From: Lachnospiraceae bacterium | GTDB lineage: Bacteria; Bacillota; Clostridia; Lachnospirales; Lachnospiraceae | Assembly: GCA_017553035.1 (NCBI GenBank) | Contig: JAFZNE010000129.1 | Coordinates: forward strand, 1-36,504 | Reading direction: 5' to 3' | Length of the DNA stretch: 36,504 nucleotides | Shown: in pieces, positions 17,011 to 24,959 of the stretch | Position numbering within the stretch: position 1 is the stretch's first letter | Layout of the letters: each line of letters starts with the position of its first letter | Position numbers and translations under genes: made by a program | Notes under the pieces: model-generated | What the model was told of the DNA's origin: nothing | Database searches by the model: none | Seen by the model: the letters and a program-made list of their open reading frames with translations, nothing else

Positions 17011-17298
17011 ATGATAACATCTACGGCAAGGGATTATATAAGACCCGAGAAAAAGGACGAGTATTTTAAACTCATTTTTGAACTGATAGACCGCACGAGA
17101 GAGGAAAAGGGCAATATTTCCTATACCCTTTACGAAGATACCGAACATGCGGGAGAATTCGTTCTGATCGAAGAATGGGAAGACGGGGAAGTTCTCAAAG
17201 CTCATTTTGAAACGGAGCATTTTACGAGAATAGTACCTCAGATACAGAAGCTGCAGAGTGCACCTTCGATCGTAAATGTGTATACAAAAGTAAAGTAA
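17011..17298 (+). CDS. Antibiotic biosynthesis monooxygenase (ABM)-domain protein
   Basis: This 95-residue ferredoxin-like protein has the ABM pattern: an N-terminal strand (TSTARDYIRPEKKDEY), a helix (LIFELIDRTREEKGN), the motif ISYTLYEDTEHAGEFVLIEEWED and the HF...HF helix (KAHFETEHFTRIV). Small ABM proteins include quinol monooxygenases and LsrG-like isomerases and act as dimers without cofactor. The substrate cannot be told. It is preceded by a GGAGG site (16995-16999), and the amylase starts 20 bases after it. The 95-base gap before it holds only a weak bulged hairpin (16939-16960). Confidence 0.82.
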   Translation: MITSTARDYIRPEKKDEYFKLIFELIDRTREEKGNISYTLYEDTEHAGEFVLIEEWEDGEVLKAHFETEHFTRIVPQIQKLQSAPSIVNVYTKVK

Positions 17299-17317
17299 AA
17301 ATCTACGGAGGATAGTC

Positions 17318-18820
17318 ATGCCCGGGTATTCTGATAGTAAAAACATCAACAGAACGATAATACAGTATTTTGAGTGGTATGTCGAAGGCAACCATGTATT
17401 GTGGAACAAGTGCAGGGCACAGGCTCCGAGGCTTGCCGAGTTCGGCATCACGGACGTGTGGCTTCCGCCCGCATATAAGGCCGGTTTTATTGAAGATAAT
17501 GTCGGTTATGCGGTTTATGATCTTTATGATCTCGGCGAATTCGACCAGAAGGGACTGCTCAAGACTAAGTACGGCGGTAAGGATGAGTATCTTGCATGCA
17601 TCAAGGCCTTCCATGATGCCGATATCCGTGTGCTGGCCGACGTTGTGCTCAACCACAGGGTTGGAGCGGATGAGTTCGAAGATGCACGGGCTGTAAAGGT
17701 AAACCCGAACAACCGCTATGAAACATGGTCGGATGAATACACCATTTCTTCGCCTACGGTATTTAATTTCCCCGGAAGAAACGGCAAATACTCGGATTTT
17801 AAATGGAATCATAATCATTTTACCGGTGTTGACTGGGATAATAACGAAAGAGCCACGGGCAACATCTACCGGTTTACCGGGAAGAACTGGGCCGGGGATG
17901 TCAGCAATGAAAAGGGCAATTTCGACTACCTGATGGGAGCGGATGTTGATGTATACAACCCCGAGGTTAAAGAAGAACTGATCCGCTGGGGCAAATGGTA
18001 TCTGGAGACGACCGGCGTTGACGGATTCAGGATGGATGCGGTCAAACATATCGGGGCATCCTTTATGAAGGAATACATTTCTAAAATGCGTGAACACTGT
18101 CCGGATGCGGATTTCCCGGTAATTGGAGAGTACTGGCACGGAGACATCAATACTCTTCTCGGATATTTGGATCAGGTCGACAACTGCATGAGCATTTTCG
18201 ACGTTCCGCTGCATTTCAATATAAGGCAGATGTCTTATGCGGACGGAAATTACAATATGGCAGAACTGTTCAACAATACGCTGCTGCAGAGAAGACCGCA
18301 GAATGCCATAACATTTATCGACAATCATGATTCTCAGCCGGGACAGTCGCTTGAATCATTTGTCAATACCTGGATGAAACAGGTGGCATATGCTTTGATC
18401 CTGTTACACAAAGACGGAATTCCGTGCATTTTCTACGGTGACCTTTACGGTATTCCCTGCACCCGCAATATTCCGATACCGCGACTGCGTACACTGGTAC
18501 GTGTGCGTCATGATTTCGCGTACGGAGAGCAGCATGATTATATCGATGATTATGATGTGATCGGGTGGACAAGAGAAGGTGACGCGGACCATCCCGATTC
18601 GGGGATCGCGGTCCTTTTGTCTGACAAACGTGACGGTAAAAAACGCATGTACATCGGCAAACAGTTTGCCGGAAAGTGTTTCAGGGACTGCATGCGTAAG
18701 GTGCGCGGCACAGTGACCGTAGACGAGGAAGGTTACGGCGAGTTTACGGTTCAGGGATTTTCTTCGGCGGTTTGGGTAACCGAGCCTGCTTATGAGTATC
18801 TGGTAATAAATGAGGATTGA
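17318..18820 (+). CDS. Cytoplasmic alpha-amylase (GH13, AmyA/AmyS type)
   Basis: The 500-residue protein has the alpha-amylase barrel from its start (TIIQYFEWY, the opening strand of cytoplasmic AmyA-type enzymes). It carries region I DVVLNHRVGADE, nucleophile Asp240 in DGFRMDAVKH, acid/base Glu271 in VIGEYWHGD and Asp338 in FIDNHDSQPGQ. The length and lack of a signal peptide fit the bacterial GH13_5 group that cuts internal alpha-1,4 bonds of maltodextrin or glycogen. A GGAGG site lies 8 bases before the ATG. The protein probably acts with the GlgX at 1387. Its position right after a transporter-kinase fusion and an ABM gene is unusual, and shared regulation is possible but unproven. Confidence 0.9.
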   Translation: MPGYSDSKNINRTIIQYFEWYVEGNHVLWNKCRAQAPRLAEFGITDVWLPPAYKAGFIEDNVGYAVYDLYDLGEFDQKGLLKTKYGGKDEYLACIKAFHDADIRVLADVVLNHRVGADEFEDARAVKVNPNNRYETWSDEYTISSPTVFNFPGRNGKYSDFKWNHNHFTGVDWDNNERATGNIYRFTGKNWAGDVSNEKGNFDYLMGADVDVYNPEVKEELIRWGKWYLETTGVDGFRMDAVKHIGASFMKEYISKMREHCPDADFPVIGEYWHGDINTLLGYLDQVDNCMSIFDVPLHFNIRQMSYADGNYNMAELFNNTLLQRRPQNAITFIDNHDSQPGQSLESFVNTWMKQVAYALILLHKDGIPCIFYGDLYGIPCTRNIPIPRLRTLVRVRHDFAYGEQHDYIDDYDVIGWTREGDADHPDSGIAVLLSDKRDGKKRMYIGKQFAGKCFRDCMRKVRGTVTVDEEGYGEFTVQGFSSAVWVTEPAYEYLVINED

Positions 18821-18888
18821 TATCCTGTAAGGAATGCAGCTGATCTCGTTTATCATCATAAAAATCAATACTATTGAGGTTGAGAACG

Positions 18889-19752
18889 ATGAAAAAGATA
18901 AATATAGGTTTTCTGGGTTACGGAACAAGAGCACTTGATGCTCTCATGGAAGACGAACGTTTTGAAGTTAAGGCCTTTTTTGCGCCGCTGAGCCGCCTGT
19001 GCGAAGACGTGTATGATGCAAAAAAGAAGTATCCCGGTCCGGAATTCGGGATCGTAAAGGATAATGATGATGTCCGAAAAGCGTTTGAACGGTATAAGGG
19101 GAAGGTTGAATGCTTCCTTATGAATGCCTGCCCTATAATACTGAATCAGCAGGTTCTTGATGTCATGCCGGTCTATAATATCCATCCCGGAAATCTTACG
19201 GACAACAGGGGACATCAGCCTCATCTGTGGACGGTGCTGCTTGCCGAAAAGGAAAGTGAGATCGTATTGCATGAGGTGAATCCGGGGATCGATGAAGGTA
19301 AGATCATCGCGAAAAAAGTAATGAGCATCGATGATTCTATGGATTCCCTGCAGGTACTCAATCTCCTTGAGGATGAGATCCCTTATCTGCTTGACGGGCT
19401 GTATGATCATATCGTTAACGGGATACCTCCCGTGGAAGCCGTATTTGGTGGTGAATACAGAAGAGTTATGGTTTATCAGGATTATGAGTTCTCACCCGAA
19501 AACATGGATTCACCGGGATTCCTTGAGGACGTCCTGCGCAAGATCCGTGCGAGGGCGATGCATCATGGAGCGTATTTCATCTATCGGGATGAAAGGATAT
19601 ATGTTGACAGACTGCTCGATGACGAGAGACTTACTGAAACCGGCGGTTTAAACGGTGAGGTTGAAATAGAATTTCACGGGACCGTTGTAATGCTGCGTAA
19701 AAATGACAGGCTGCTTGTCTTCAGGCTGAACAAACGGGAACAGATACGATGA
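18889..19752 (+). CDS. Formyltransferase-domain protein (Fmt/PurN fold), substrate unknown
   Basis: The protein (287 aa) begins with a Rossmann-like strand KINIGFLGYGTRALDAL and carries the formyltransferase catalytic set Asn97, His99 (NIHPGNLTDNRG) and Asp135 (VNPGIDEGKII). The 36-residue His-Asp spacing equals that of Fmt (His110/Asp146) and PurN (His108/Asp144), so activity is plausible. It is neither a standard Fmt, lacking a clear C-terminal OB-type tRNA-binding domain, nor PurN. Relatives transfer formyl from 10-formyl-THF to amino sugars or other amines. ATG 18889 is chosen over the upstream in-frame TTG 18874 because of the GAGGT site. It ends 8 bases before the substrate-binding protein gene and may head the signalling operon. 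Confidence 0.8.
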   Translation: MKKINIGFLGYGTRALDALMEDERFEVKAFFAPLSRLCEDVYDAKKKYPGPEFGIVKDNDDVRKAFERYKGKVECFLMNACPIILNQQVLDVMPVYNIHPGNLTDNRGHQPHLWTVLLAEKESEIVLHEVNPGIDEGKIIAKKVMSIDDSMDSLQVLNLLEDEIPYLLDGLYDHIVNGIPPVEAVFGGEYRRVMVYQDYEFSPENMDSPGFLEDVLRKIRARAMHHGAYFIYRDERIYVDRLLDDERLTETGGLNGEVEIEFHGTVVMLRKNDRLLVFRLNKREQIR

Positions 19753-19760
19753 GGTTATAA

Positions 19761-20972
19761 GTGGTGAAAAGAGTTTTTTCGATAGTGATCATACTTCTGT
19801 TTATTCTGCCGGCGTTTGTAATATTCGCTCCGGAGAATAAAGAAGATCCGGCTCTTAAGGCCAGGATCTCGGATTTTTTCGATACCGGGACTGTCCGAAA
19901 TGAGCCACATACAAGGAGTGACGGTAAGCCGTTTCATATCTGCTATGTGGATATAGATCCGTATCCCGCTTCGGGTGAAATGCTGTATTATCTGCTTGAA
20001 GAACTGAATGACCTGGGATGGATGAATATCCCGTCATTTGCGGAACTGCCGTTTGATCCACAGGATACCGACGCGGGAAGGCTGATAGATTATCTGGCCG
20101 AGAGAGGGACCGGAGAGTATATCTCATTTTCGAAGGATCAGAATTACTATATTGCCCTTGACGACAGGGAGGATGTCAAGGCAGGGATAACGGACGGGAT
20201 CGCGGCCGGAGAGGTCGATCTGATCCTGTGTCTGGGCACTTCACCGGGAGAACTCGTGATAAATGAGATGGGAATAAAAGATGTGCCTGTCGTAGTTTAT
20301 TTTTCGGTCGATCCCGTGGGAGCCGGACTTTCCGAAACACAGGAATATTCGGGCAAAGATAATGTATGGTGCCATACAAGCTCAGATGTGTATATCAACC
20401 AGCTGAGGTTTTATTTTGACACCATGCCTTTTTCATGTCTTGGAATGGCATATTACAGCGAATCGGTCGCCGCTGCGGAGATCTACAGGAATGCTGCTTC
20501 AAGCCTCGGAGCATCGGTAGTAGAAGAAAAGATCGAAACGATCAGGCCCGGTGAGACTAAAGAGGAGTATTATTCCAGACTGAAAGCGGTATATGAGAAA
20601 CTGGTGAATGAAGACGGTATTGACGCATTTTTGCTGAATACGGACATGATAAAAGATTCATATGCCGTAGAGCCGCTGCTTTCGGTCTTCTATGATTCGC
20701 AGATACCGGTGTTTGTCCAAAACGGACAATTCTTCGTTGCGGAAGGCGCGTTTATGCTCATGTCAGCAAGCGATGCAAAAGCTCAGGCACCTTTCGCCGT
20801 AAATGCTGTTACATCGATCCTGAGCGGAAAGAAGCCGGGTGAGATCTATCAAAAATATATTCCGTCGCCTTATGTGTCGGTCAACCTTGATGCAGCCGCA
20901 AAAATCGGTTATGATATCCCTGAGGATATCTTGCGTTCGGCGGAAAGAATATACGGGGGCGGGATGAAGTAA
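19761..20972 (+). CDS. Periplasmic-binding-like ABC substrate-binding protein (ABC_sub_bind type), orphan
   Basis: The 403-residue protein starts with a single hydrophobic segment (about 2-22, FSIVIILLFILPAFVIFAP) without a lipobox cysteine, so it is either exported or held as a membrane anchor. The rest has the two-lobe type I periplasmic-binding fold; ICYVDIDPYPASGEMLYYLLEEL and LILCLGTSPGELVINEM suggest the ABC_sub_bind family. The start is GTG at 19761 (GTG 19764 is possible) after a GAGGT site. No ABC permease or ATPase gene is nearby. Its TAA overlaps the ATG of the sensor-bearing MFS gene by one base, so the two are translationally coupled and probably act together. The ligand is unknown. 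Confidence 0.75.
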   Translation: MVKRVFSIVIILLFILPAFVIFAPENKEDPALKARISDFFDTGTVRNEPHTRSDGKPFHICYVDIDPYPASGEMLYYLLEELNDLGWMNIPSFAELPFDPQDTDAGRLIDYLAERGTGEYISFSKDQNYYIALDDREDVKAGITDGIAAGEVDLILCLGTSPGELVINEMGIKDVPVVVYFSVDPVGAGLSETQEYSGKDNVWCHTSSDVYINQLRFYFDTMPFSCLGMAYYSESVAAAEIYRNAASSLGASVVEEKIETIRPGETKEEYYSRLKAVYEKLVNEDGIDAFLLNTDMIKDSYAVEPLLSVFYDSQIPVFVQNGQFFVAEGAFMLMSASDAKAQAPFAVNAVTSILSGKKPGEIYQKYIPSPYVSVNLDAAAKIGYDIPEDILRSAERIYGGGMK

Positions 20973-23275
20973 TGCAGAATTCAGTTAAAAACGCGGATCT
21001 GCGCAGCAATAACAAAAACCTGCTCAGTCTGCTGATATACGGATGCGCGATGCTCGCGGGGATGATCTTTGTTTTCTGGATATCGGAAATGGCGTTTTGG
21101 AATTCATCGATCGATCTGAACGAACAGTACCTTTCGATCAGGTCGGATGAAATTGCCGAGAATATCCGTACTTCCTTAAAATACGGCAAAGACCTCTCGA
21201 ATTTCTACGGCATCGAAAATGAGCTGTCCAAAATAACCGATATCAACAAGTCCGGTATAGGTGTATGCGTAACGGACAACAGCGGAAATGTTGTGTCGGG
21301 GATATTTCCGGATGATGAAATTACCGCACGAAAGATGCTTGGAGCGGTATATACAGGTCTGGAAAAGGATCCGGGGGAGGGCAGCATTTCGCTGGGTAAA
21401 TATGACGGTTTTCTTTATGAAATGTCCGGTCCGGCAGGAGAACATGCCGGTGCGCTGGTCGTGATCTATGCAAGGAACATGATATCCAGATATGAACTGA
21501 ATAAGGACAAGATCATTCCGTTTACGATCATTTTCCTGACAGCCATGATCGCCCTGACATTTTTTGTTTTCAGAAAAAGGGACGGAAAGGTACAACAGTC
21601 CCGGAAACTGATCAGAAGCATTCCGATCGTGATCACTATGATCGCGATGTTTGCGTTTGTACTGTATCTGTATATCGGATTCCGCTCGGATTATACGGAG
21701 CTGATCGAAGATAATGCGGTAAAGACACGTGCATTCGTTCAGGGTACGGTGGACGATCTGCTTGCGAAAGGACTTCCCAAGGAGGAACTGAGCGGATTTG
21801 AGATCTATTTTGAAACGATCGCCGACAGGACTGAGGGTATTTCTTCAATTGAGTTAACTGAAGGAACAAAGATAAATGTAGTCACTTCACGCGACTATCT
21901 GAAGGACAAGCTGGTATTCCTTGCAGCTACCTTCGGAGCAATATTTATCGTCTGCCTGATGATAATGTATGAGCTGACCGGGTTTATCGCTTCGCTGCAG
22001 GAAGGCGGGGATGAAGATACCGCAGACGCTGCTGACAATGACCACAAACCTGAAAACGGCGCATCTGAAGTCCGACAGGGTGTGAAACTCAAGAGCGTGA
22101 TCAGAGTGCTGTCGTTTATCGTATACACGGCTATATACGTAAGCATGCCGTATGCCGCTGTTATAATGCGGCAGGGAGGAATGACCGTATTCGGGCTGTC
22201 GCCGTCGCTGTCGGCATCGCTTCCGCTGACGGTCGAGCTTATCGTCATTTTGATCACCACGCTGCTCATACAACGCCTGTACGCGGATGAAAAACCGCTC
22301 GTACTGTTCTTCATGGCAGTGATGATACTTATAGTCGGGAACGCTGCGTGTCTTCGCGTGGATTCGCCATATATGCTGATCGTTCTGCGCGCGTTCTGCG
22401 GAATGGGATTCGCTTTCCTCAAATATTTCTTCAATTCGCTTGTTACGTCGGGCAGCAGGGATGTCGGCGAGATCGAGCAGAATTTCGCAAATATGAATGC
22501 GGGACTGCTCGGAGGCATTACGATAGGATCTTCCCTGGGTTCGATACTTGCAGGTACATTCGGATACCAGAGCAATTATCTGTTTACCGCAGCTGTTCTT
22601 GCGGCTGCCATATTGCCGGGATGGCTGCTGCTCCGCCGGAGATATTCAAAAGGACCGGATCGGACAGGCAGGATCGATACAGCATCAAAAAGATCGGTGT
22701 CCGTTCTGTCGGTGCTGAAAAACGGCAAACTCCGCAGAGCGATAATATTGACCGATATTCCGCTGAATGTCGGCCTGATGTATGTAGTAGCATTCCTGCC
22801 GGTATACATGGGCGTGATCGGAAAGCCCGCTATCGCGACCGGATATGCATATCTGGTGAACGGATTGTGCGGAATATATATCGGAGTCTTTATTCTCGGA
22901 TTGCTGAAGAAGATACCGAGAGAGAAGGCCGTTATCCTGTCGATAATCATCGGGGCGGCGGGAATACTGTGTCTTCTGCTTGGAACGAGTGTTGCCGTGG
23001 TGATCGCATCCGCAGCTATAATGGGTATATTTGACGGATACGGAACTCCTTCGATGACCGGATATTTTACCGGGATCGCACAGGAGGCCGCGGATGACAG
23101 CAAAGGGATAATAACTGTTTACGGAAGCATAGGAAGCGCGGTACAGATAATATGCCCTGTTCTGTACGGGATCCTGGCACAGCCTGACGGCAATCTTATC
23201 CCGATAACGATATTCGGGCTAGTATTTCTGATGTTTGGAATCATATTCGGTGCGGAGGTGCGTCGTGGAAAATAG
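20972..23275 (+). CDS. Major facilitator-like protein with N-terminal extracytoplasmic sensor regions
   Basis: The 767-residue protein has an N-terminal sensor part and a C-terminal MFS-like part. The first helix (about 17-42) is followed by an outside domain (45-180) of Cache/PAS-like character (GIGVCVTDNSGNVVSGI), then helices near 183-203 and 215-235, a shorter outside loop (236-305) and a helix near 311-332. An acidic cytoplasmic linker (337-365) leads to about 12 helices (370-767) with MFS features such as LRAFCGMGFAFLKYFF and GSSLGSILAGTFGY. Such sensory extensions are known on signalling proteins more than on MFS transporters. It overlaps the phosphatase gene by 11 bases. It may be a transporter-like receptor for the adjacent phosphatases. 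Confidence 0.75.
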   Translation: MQNSVKNADLRSNNKNLLSLLIYGCAMLAGMIFVFWISEMAFWNSSIDLNEQYLSIRSDEIAENIRTSLKYGKDLSNFYGIENELSKITDINKSGIGVCVTDNSGNVVSGIFPDDEITARKMLGAVYTGLEKDPGEGSISLGKYDGFLYEMSGPAGEHAGALVVIYARNMISRYELNKDKIIPFTIIFLTAMIALTFFVFRKRDGKVQQSRKLIRSIPIVITMIAMFAFVLYLYIGFRSDYTELIEDNAVKTRAFVQGTVDDLLAKGLPKEELSGFEIYFETIADRTEGISSIELTEGTKINVVTSRDYLKDKLVFLAATFGAIFIVCLMIMYELTGFIASLQEGGDEDTADAADNDHKPENGASEVRQGVKLKSVIRVLSFIVYTAIYVSMPYAAVIMRQGGMTVFGLSPSLSASLPLTVELIVILITTLLIQRLYADEKPLVLFFMAVMILIVGNAACLRVDSPYMLIVLRAFCGMGFAFLKYFFNSLVTSGSRDVGEIEQNFANMNAGLLGGITIGSSLGSILAGTFGYQSNYLFTAAVLAAAILPGWLLLRRRYSKGPDRTGRIDTASKRSVSVLSVLKNGKLRRAIILTDIPLNVGLMYVVAFLPVYMGVIGKPAIATGYAYLVNGLCGIYIGVFILGLLKKIPREKAVILSIIIGAAGILCLLLGTSVAVVIASAAIMGIFDGYGTPSMTGYFTGIAQEAADDSKGIITVYGSIGSAVQIICPVLYGILAQPDGNLIPITIFGLVFLMFGIIFGAEVRRGK
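23253..23258 (+). promoter_or_regulatory. Ribosome binding site CGGAGG deciding a GTG start
   Basis: CGGAGG, 6 bases before GTG 23265, lies inside the end of the MFS gene and selects that codon over the in-frame TTG 23235, which has no ribosome site. Confidence 0.75.
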
Positions 23276-24938
23276 AAGAAGTCTGACGAGAAGATTCATA
23301 ATAGTATTTCTGGCCGTGGGATTCGGCTTATGTCTGCTGAGCGGCTTCATGGGACTGAAAGGTTTTGTGGACAGCATCCGCCAGCAGTACCATGATGTCG
23401 CCGACCAGGTTGCGGAGGCGGCAGCGGCGGAGATCCTGAACGAGATATCTACCGACGAACTGCGCAGATATGCCGATACGGCCGTAAGCGGATCGGAAGA
23501 AGAAATACTCAGTATTCGCGAGGATGAGAAATACAGGAGAATTAGGGAAAACCTTGGAAGACTCAGAAGCAGCTTCAGACTGACAGACATCTATGTCGTC
23601 ACATATACCGCGGAAGAGCTCAGATCTTATAAAGAAGGAGACAGCTCCTGGAAGCCGCTGGTATATATATTCGATACATTTGTCGAAACGGACAAGATCT
23701 ATGAACTTGGCCAGAGAAGTTCGATGAACCATAAGAATATCGAACTGTTCGCCGAAGTTACCGAGACGCTGCGTTCACAGGATAAACATATCATTTCATC
23801 AGGTGATTTCGGATACAACATGTCAACGCTCAAACCGGTCCTGGCCTCCGACGGAAGGATCGCGGCGATCATAGGAGTCGAAGTACCCATGATCAGGATA
23901 CAGGCTGTTGCGAGAGATTATCTGATCAGGACTATTGCCATAACAATGCTCCTGATGCTGATAATCATCATATTGTTCATCTATTATCTGTCAAAACGTG
24001 TTATTAAGCCGGTGGATGTAATTTCCGAAGAAGTTTGCCGTTTCGGCAGGAACAATGATATAACGGAAGAATCGGCTGCGAAACTGGGTTCGATCCAGAC
24101 CGGAAACGGATTACAGTCGCTTGCCGAATATATCGGCAAGATGGAAAAGGATATTATCGACAATGTCGAAAATATCAAAAAGATCACTGCGGAAAAAGAG
24201 AGGATCAGTGCGGAACTGAATGTCGCGACGCAGATCCAGGCAGATATGCTGCCTTGTATTTTCCCGGCATTCCCGGAAAGAAAGGAATTTGATGTTTACG
24301 CATCAATGACCCCCGCCAAGGAGGTCGGAGGTGATTTCTACGATTTCTTCCTGCTCGATGACGATCATCTGGCACTTGTCATGGCGGATGTATCGGGTAA
24401 AGGAGTTCCGGCTGCGCTGTTCATGGTTATTTCGAAGACACTCATAAAAGACCAGGCACAGATGTGTAACAGCCCGAAAACGATACTTGAAGAGGTCAAC
24501 AATAAACTTTACGACAGCAACGCGGAAGGAATGTTTGTTACCGTATGGCTTGGGATCTATGAGATCAGCACAGGCAGGATAGTCGCCGCCAACGCGGGAC
24601 ACGAGTATCCTGCGATCCGCAAGGCGGACGGGCAGTTCGAGCTGCTGAAAGACAAGCATGGCATGATGGTAGGTGCTATGCAGGGCATCAAATACAAAGA
24701 ATATGAAATGGAGATAGAAAAGGGAGGATGTCTGTTCCTGTACACCGACGGTGTTCCCGAGGCCACCGATTCCGGTAACGAGCTGTTCGGTACCGACAGG
24801 ATGATCAATGCGCTGAACATCGAACCTATGGCTGACCCCGTTAAACTGCTGAAGAATGTGAAAGAGTCGGTAGACGAATTCGTCGGAGAGGCTCCGCAGT
24901 TCGATGATCTGACGATGCTCGCGATCGTAAGAAACTAG
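23265..24938 (+). CDS. Membrane sensor with HAMP and SpoIIE/RsbU-type PP2C phosphatase
   Basis: The 557-residue protein has helix 1 (about 10-30), an extracytoplasmic region (31-220), helix 2 (about 221-243), a HAMP-like segment (244-290) and a SpoIIE/PP2C phosphatase domain (317-557). Metal-binding motifs are present: EVGGDFYDFF, MADVSGKGVPAA, YTDGVPEA and QFDDLTML. The family removes phosphate from STAS antagonists, freeing them to bind the RsbW-type kinase. The likely substrate is the STAS protein at 26969, with the one at 3570 as a second candidate. Translation starts at GTG with an 11-base overlap of the MFS gene, indicating coupling. The phosphatase domain is closely related at DNA level to that of the next gene. 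Complete, with no missing metal ligand noticed. Confidence 0.9.
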   Translation: MENRRSLTRRFIIVFLAVGFGLCLLSGFMGLKGFVDSIRQQYHDVADQVAEAAAAEILNEISTDELRRYADTAVSGSEEEILSIREDEKYRRIRENLGRLRSSFRLTDIYVVTYTAEELRSYKEGDSSWKPLVYIFDTFVETDKIYELGQRSSMNHKNIELFAEVTETLRSQDKHIISSGDFGYNMSTLKPVLASDGRIAAIIGVEVPMIRIQAVARDYLIRTIAITMLLMLIIIILFIYYLSKRVIKPVDVISEEVCRFGRNNDITEESAAKLGSIQTGNGLQSLAEYIGKMEKDIIDNVENIKKITAEKERISAELNVATQIQADMLPCIFPAFPERKEFDVYASMTPAKEVGGDFYDFFLLDDDHLALVMADVSGKGVPAALFMVISKTLIKDQAQMCNSPKTILEEVNNKLYDSNAEGMFVTVWLGIYEISTGRIVAANAGHEYPAIRKADGQFELLKDKHGMMVGAMQGIKYKEYEMEIEKGGCLFLYTDGVPEATDSGNELFGTDRMINALNIEPMADPVKLLKNVKESVDEFVGEAPQFDDLTMLAIVRN

Positions 24939-24959
24939 AGTGATGATTAAGAGGTTTTT

